DNA of 13,461 nt, taken from contig CAJARA010000057.1 in the NCBI GenBank assembly GCA_903944295.1, positions 1 through 13,461 of the forward strand, given 5' to 3'. The notes below the pieces were generated by a model. That model did no database searches and had not been told where the DNA came from. It saw nothing but the letters and a program-made list of their open reading frames with translations. Of this stretch, positions 10,550 through 13,461 are shown piece by piece. Origin of the DNA: an uncultured Chloroflexota bacterium. Lineage in GTDB: Bacteria > Chloroflexota > Limnocylindria > Limnocylindrales > Limnocylindraceae. The translations under genes were made by a program, and so were the position numbers. Numbering within the stretch: position 1 is the stretch's first letter; every line of letters starts with the position of its first letter.

Positions 10550-13461
10550 CCTGGCCGACCTGCAGGCGCCTTGGATGAGGGGCAGAGTTCGCGATAGGCG
10601 CAATAGGTGCAGTTCATTAGATCTGGCTTCGCCTCCATTGAGCCAGTCTGAATCCCCTCCGCCGCTTCGGCAATCTTCTCGCGTGCCTTCTCAATCCGTT
10701 TCGGATCAACGGGGACCGTTGCCGTCTTCCCAGAGTCAAGGAATCGCAGGCTCACTTCGTCCGGGAGGCGACCGGTGGTGGAGCGCCAGGCGAGGGCGTA
10801 GATCTGCAGCTGCAGTGCATCGCGCGCGCGCGCAACCCCAGTCTCATCGTCGTCCTTCCCGCCACTCTTGTAATCAGAGATCACCACCCATTCGTCAGAG
10901 AGTGGAAGGGTTGGACGCAACGTGTCGCCGCTCAACTCAATGACCGGGATCTCCTTGGTGCGCTCGCCTGGTGCGAGCGGTCGCACATCCACACGATCCC
11001 AGCGACCACGAACCTTATGACCGCCGATCTCAAACGAGAAGTCCTTCTCAACGTACGCCGGGACGACGCCGCTTGCGAGCTCTTCGCTACGGAATCGCTC
11101 AATGACCTTGAGGGCGGCGTCGCGTCGTGCCTCTTCGTGTGAGCGCGAGACGAACCCAGCACTCTGCCAGCTCCTGTCGAGTGCGGCGGTCAGCGCCGGA
11201 AGCTCAGGCGGAGCGCCGTTCATCTGCCCGCGATGGAACTCTGCAACGGCAGCGTGGAGCGCCGAGCCGTAGATCGCAGCGTGATGCGGCGGGAGCGGAA
11301 TCCGAAGTCGCTGCTGGTAGTGGTAGCGCAACGGGCAGGCGAGATAGGCCTCAATCGCCGTATAGCTCAGCGTCAGCGGCGTCTGCTCAGCAACGCCAGC
11401 TTCGCGCGCGGCAAAGACTGGCGGCGCGGGGGCAACAACTTCGAGCGCGCCGATCGCGCTGCTCCGTTCGCCAGTGAACGGCACCTCCTCAAGTTGTGTG
11501 CGCGCAAGGTCGAGCGCCTCAGAGACGAAGCGGCTCACCTTTCGCGGGCGTACCCCTCCAGTGGAGCGCTCTGCGGCGCTCAGGTAGAGCTGCGTCCGCG
11601 CGCGCGTCAACGCCACATAGGCGAGACGGCGCTCTTCGCGCAGCGCCTCCTCATCAAGCGCGCTTGGTTCATCTGTTGCGCGTGGATCGCGCGGCACGAT
11701 CTCATCACTACCGCCCAACTCTGCCGCAAGTGCGAGACGCGGCGGTCGCCCGCGCGCTGGGAATCGCGTCTCCACCATATTCGCAACAAAGACCACAGGG
11801 AACTCAAGGCCCTTCGCCTGATGGACGGTGAGCAGCGAAACAGCATCAAGGTCTGGATCTACATCGGCGGCAGATGGATCGTCACCCGCCTCGCCAAGCT
11901 CTTCTAGGTAGCGCACCAAGTAAGGAACACGATCAAGCTCAAGGAGTCGGCTGCGCGAACGCACCACGTCAAAGAGTCGACCGATGTTGCGAATCTGCTC
12001 ATCAGCCTCAGGGCTCGCCTCACGCGTCAACTCGGCAAGGAGGCCGCTCTCGCGCAACCAGCGATAGAGCACCTCGCCGCTCGTCCGCTCCACGCTCTCC
12101 TGCACCAGTCCGCTGAGTCGCCCCATCAGCCGCTCGGTCTCTGGGTGCGCCGCACCGATAAGGGCGAGGCACTCGCGAAGCGAGCGGTGTTCGCGACGCG
12201 CCTTCCCCACCGCTGCGGCGAGGATCGCGGCTGGCACCTTGAAGCGTGAATCGGCGGCGATCAGGAAGAGCGGTGCGGAGGCGTCGGGATCAGCGGCGTG
12301 TCGGAGCCCAGCGAGGAGGAGTCGAACCTCTGGTCGGTCGTAGAGTCCGGCCGCACCGCTCGCACGCCAAGCGATCCCCGCCATATTCAGGCTGCGTCCG
12401 ATCTCCACTGTGTCAACGTTTGCGCGCACCAGCACGGCGTGATCGCGGGGTCGCCTTCCAGCATCAATCGACGCCCGAACCTCTTGCGCGATCCAGTCTG
12501 CTTCGTCCGCAGTGGTGCGGAATCGCCGAAATCCAACGGGGGCCGAACTCCCTGAATCCGCCTCGGCGCTCAGATCCTTGGAGATCCCGAGTCGCGTCTC
12601 AAGGCGGTCAGGATCGTTGAATCGAATCAGGCGACGCGCAGCGGTCAAGATTGGCGTGGTGCTGCGGTAGTTCTTGGTGAGCACCACCTTCCCTGCATCG
12701 GGATAGCGATCTACGAATCCGAGAATGTTGCTGATCGCCGCACCACGGAATCGATAGATCGACTGGTCGTCATCACCGACCGCGGTGAGGTTGCCACTCC
12801 CCTGCGCGATCAGGTCGACGAGTGCCCCCTGGAGGCGATTCGTGTCCTGGTACTCATCAACAAGGAGCCAGCGATGCCGCTCGCGCACGCGTGCCGCAAC
12901 GAGTGGGTCGCTGCGGAGAATCTCGTAGGCGAGGAGCACCTGATCGCCGAAGTCGAGTAGCCCACTCTTTGCGAGGATCCCCCGATAGGTGCGGTAGACG
13001 GCGGCGAGCTCTCCCTGCTCTTCGCTAAGGCGTGTCAGCGCCGCCGCATACTCTTCAAGCTTCTTCCGATCCTTTGCTGGTGCATCCGCATCAGGAACAA
13101 CAGCAGCGGCCTTCGCGCGAAGCTCGGCTGCGAAGGCTTCAATTGCGTCGGAACTTACCGCCTCCTCCTTTGCACGCGAGATGTAGGCCGCAATGTCACC
13201 AAGGAAACGTGTTGGGTCGCCGAGCGGCGCAAATCGTGAGAGTCCAAGTTCAAAGAGATGCTCGCGCAAGAGGAGCACGACCTCTGCACGTCCAAGGACG
13301 CGCAGATCGCCGGAGATGCCGAGACGGTGCGAGTTTTCACGCAGCAACTCATCGCCCCACGCGTGGAAGGTCTTGATTGGCGTGGTGGCGTACCCGTACG
13401 GCACGAGACGGTCGACGCGTCCCTGCATCTCCTCCGCGGCGCGGTCGGTGAATGTCAGCGC
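10546..13461 (-). CDS. UvrD/PcrA-type helicase fused to an Fe-S RecB-family nuclease (N-terminus outside window)
   Basis: The gene continues beyond the right edge. The 971 visible residues begin ALTFTDRAAEEM, which is superfamily 1 motif Ia, so only some tens of residues with the Walker A loop are missing. Motif II is DEYQDTN at 202-208, motif III GDDDQSIYRFRGA at 229-241, motif IV LTKNYRST at 261-268, motif V VHQAKGLEFPVVFV at 546-559 and motif VI YVALTRAR at 615-622. A PD-(D/E)XK nuclease follows: H735, D822 in RGRWDRVD, D863 and K865 in SDYKSG, and Q884-x3-Y888. C709, C951, C954 and C960 are placed like the 4Fe-4S cluster ligands of AddB, AdnAB and Cas4. The architecture matches AdnA/AdnB-type helicase-nucleases that resect double-strand breaks. 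All visible motor and nuclease residues are intact, so it looks more like an active AdnB-type motor. It overlaps the membrane protein gene by four bases. Confidence 0.93.
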   Translation of the reverse strand, partial: ALTFTDRAAEEMQGRVDRLVPYGYATTPIKTFHAWGDELLRENSHRLGISGDLRVLGRAEVVLLLREHLFELGLSRFAPLGDPTRFLGDIAAYISRAKEEAVSSDAIEAFAAELRAKAAAVVPDADAPAKDRKKLEEYAAALTRLSEEQGELAAVYRTYRGILAKSGLLDFGDQVLLAYEILRSDPLVAARVRERHRWLLVDEYQDTNRLQGALVDLIAQGSGNLTAVGDDDQSIYRFRGAAISNILGFVDRYPDAGKVVLTKNYRSTTPILTAARRLIRFNDPDRLETRLGISKDLSAEADSGSSAPVGFRRFRTTADEADWIAQEVRASIDAGRRPRDHAVLVRANVDTVEIGRSLNMAGIAWRASGAAGLYDRPEVRLLLAGLRHAADPDASAPLFLIAADSRFKVPAAILAAAVGKARREHRSLRECLALIGAAHPETERLMGRLSGLVQESVERTSGEVLYRWLRESGLLAELTREASPEADEQIRNIGRLFDVVRSRSRLLELDRVPYLVRYLEELGEAGDDPSAADVDPDLDAVSLLTVHQAKGLEFPVVFVANMVETRFPARGRPPRLALAAELGGSDEIVPRDPRATDEPSALDEEALREERRLAYVALTRARTQLYLSAAERSTGGVRPRKVSRFVSEALDLARTQLEEVPFTGERSSAIGALEVVAPAPPVFAAREAGVAEQTPLTLSYTAIEAYLACPLRYHYQQRLRIPLPPHHAAIYGSALHAAVAEFHRGQMNGAPPELPALTAALDRSWQSAGFVSRSHEEARRDAALKVIERFRSEELASGVVPAYVEKDFSFEIGGHKVRGRWDRVDVRPLAPGERTKEIPVIELSGDTLRPTLPLSDEWVVISDYKSGGKDDDETGVARARDALQLQIYALAWRSTTGRLPDEVSLRFLDSGKTATVPVDPKRIEKAREKIAEAAEGIQTGSMEAKPDLMNCTYCAYRELCPSSKAPAGRPG

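Noticed and set aside
13428..13461. ATG at 13428 as the start of the helicase
   Set aside because: The frame stays open to the window edge and those codons spell motif Ia (ALTFTDRAAEE), so the gene starts outside.

Overview
This window is a compact stretch of a bacterial chromosome, about 60% GC. It holds thirteen protein genes, two of them cut by the window edges, and almost no non-coding DNA. I see no tRNA, rRNA, CRISPR array, insertion sequence or prophage. The organism is not certain. My best guess is a streamlined Chloroflexota member, perhaps near the freshwater Limnocylindria, with an Actinobacteria-like lineage as the alternative. Reasons are the very short intergenic gaps, apparent leaderless promoters, an aldolase plus aldehyde dehydrogenase neighbourhood like one I recall from actinobacteria, and an FtsB/DivIC-like protein ending in a W/L/FG tail.

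Layout. Bases 1-564 (minus) are the first half of an adenosine deaminase gene, divergent from a long, eukaryote-like deoC (616-1551, plus). Convergent to deoC lies a two-gene minus-strand operon: a full aldehyde dehydrogenase (2519-4075) joined by a TAATG overlap to a short aldehyde dehydrogenase with no catalytic half (1584-2519). The pair looks like a split ALDH16. Divergent from it is a PatD-type aminobutyraldehyde dehydrogenase (4136-5656, plus). Next come an FtsB/DivIC-like protein (5660-6064, minus) and, divergently, an operon of an acidic unknown protein plus an MTA/SAH nucleosidase (6148-7331, plus). The rest is minus strand, read from the right: a UvrD/PcrA-type helicase fused to an iron-sulfur RecB-family nuclease (10546-13461, N-terminus outside the window), a small membrane protein overlapping it by ATGA, an agmatinase-family ureohydrolase with its own promoter, a class I methyltransferase and glutamate racemase.

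How the genes fit together. Adenosine deaminase, DeoC and aldehyde dehydrogenases suit breakdown of scavenged (deoxy)nucleosides: DeoC releases acetaldehyde, which a neighbouring dehydrogenase could oxidise. A second theme is polyamine and SAM by-product handling: agmatinase makes putrescine, PatD oxidises 4-aminobutanal, and the nucleosidase clears MTA and SAH. MurI and the FtsB-like protein serve wall synthesis and division; the helicase-nuclease probably serves double-strand-break processing.

The most interesting patterns are non-coding. Five first-of-transcript genes have a -10-like hexamer ending exactly 6 or 7 bases before the ATG, the geometry of leaderless mRNAs, while several internal genes use Shine-Dalgarno sites or stop/start overlaps. 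The palindrome GCGATCGC (the cyanobacterial HIP1 octamer) occurs nine times by hand count, where base composition predicts less than one.
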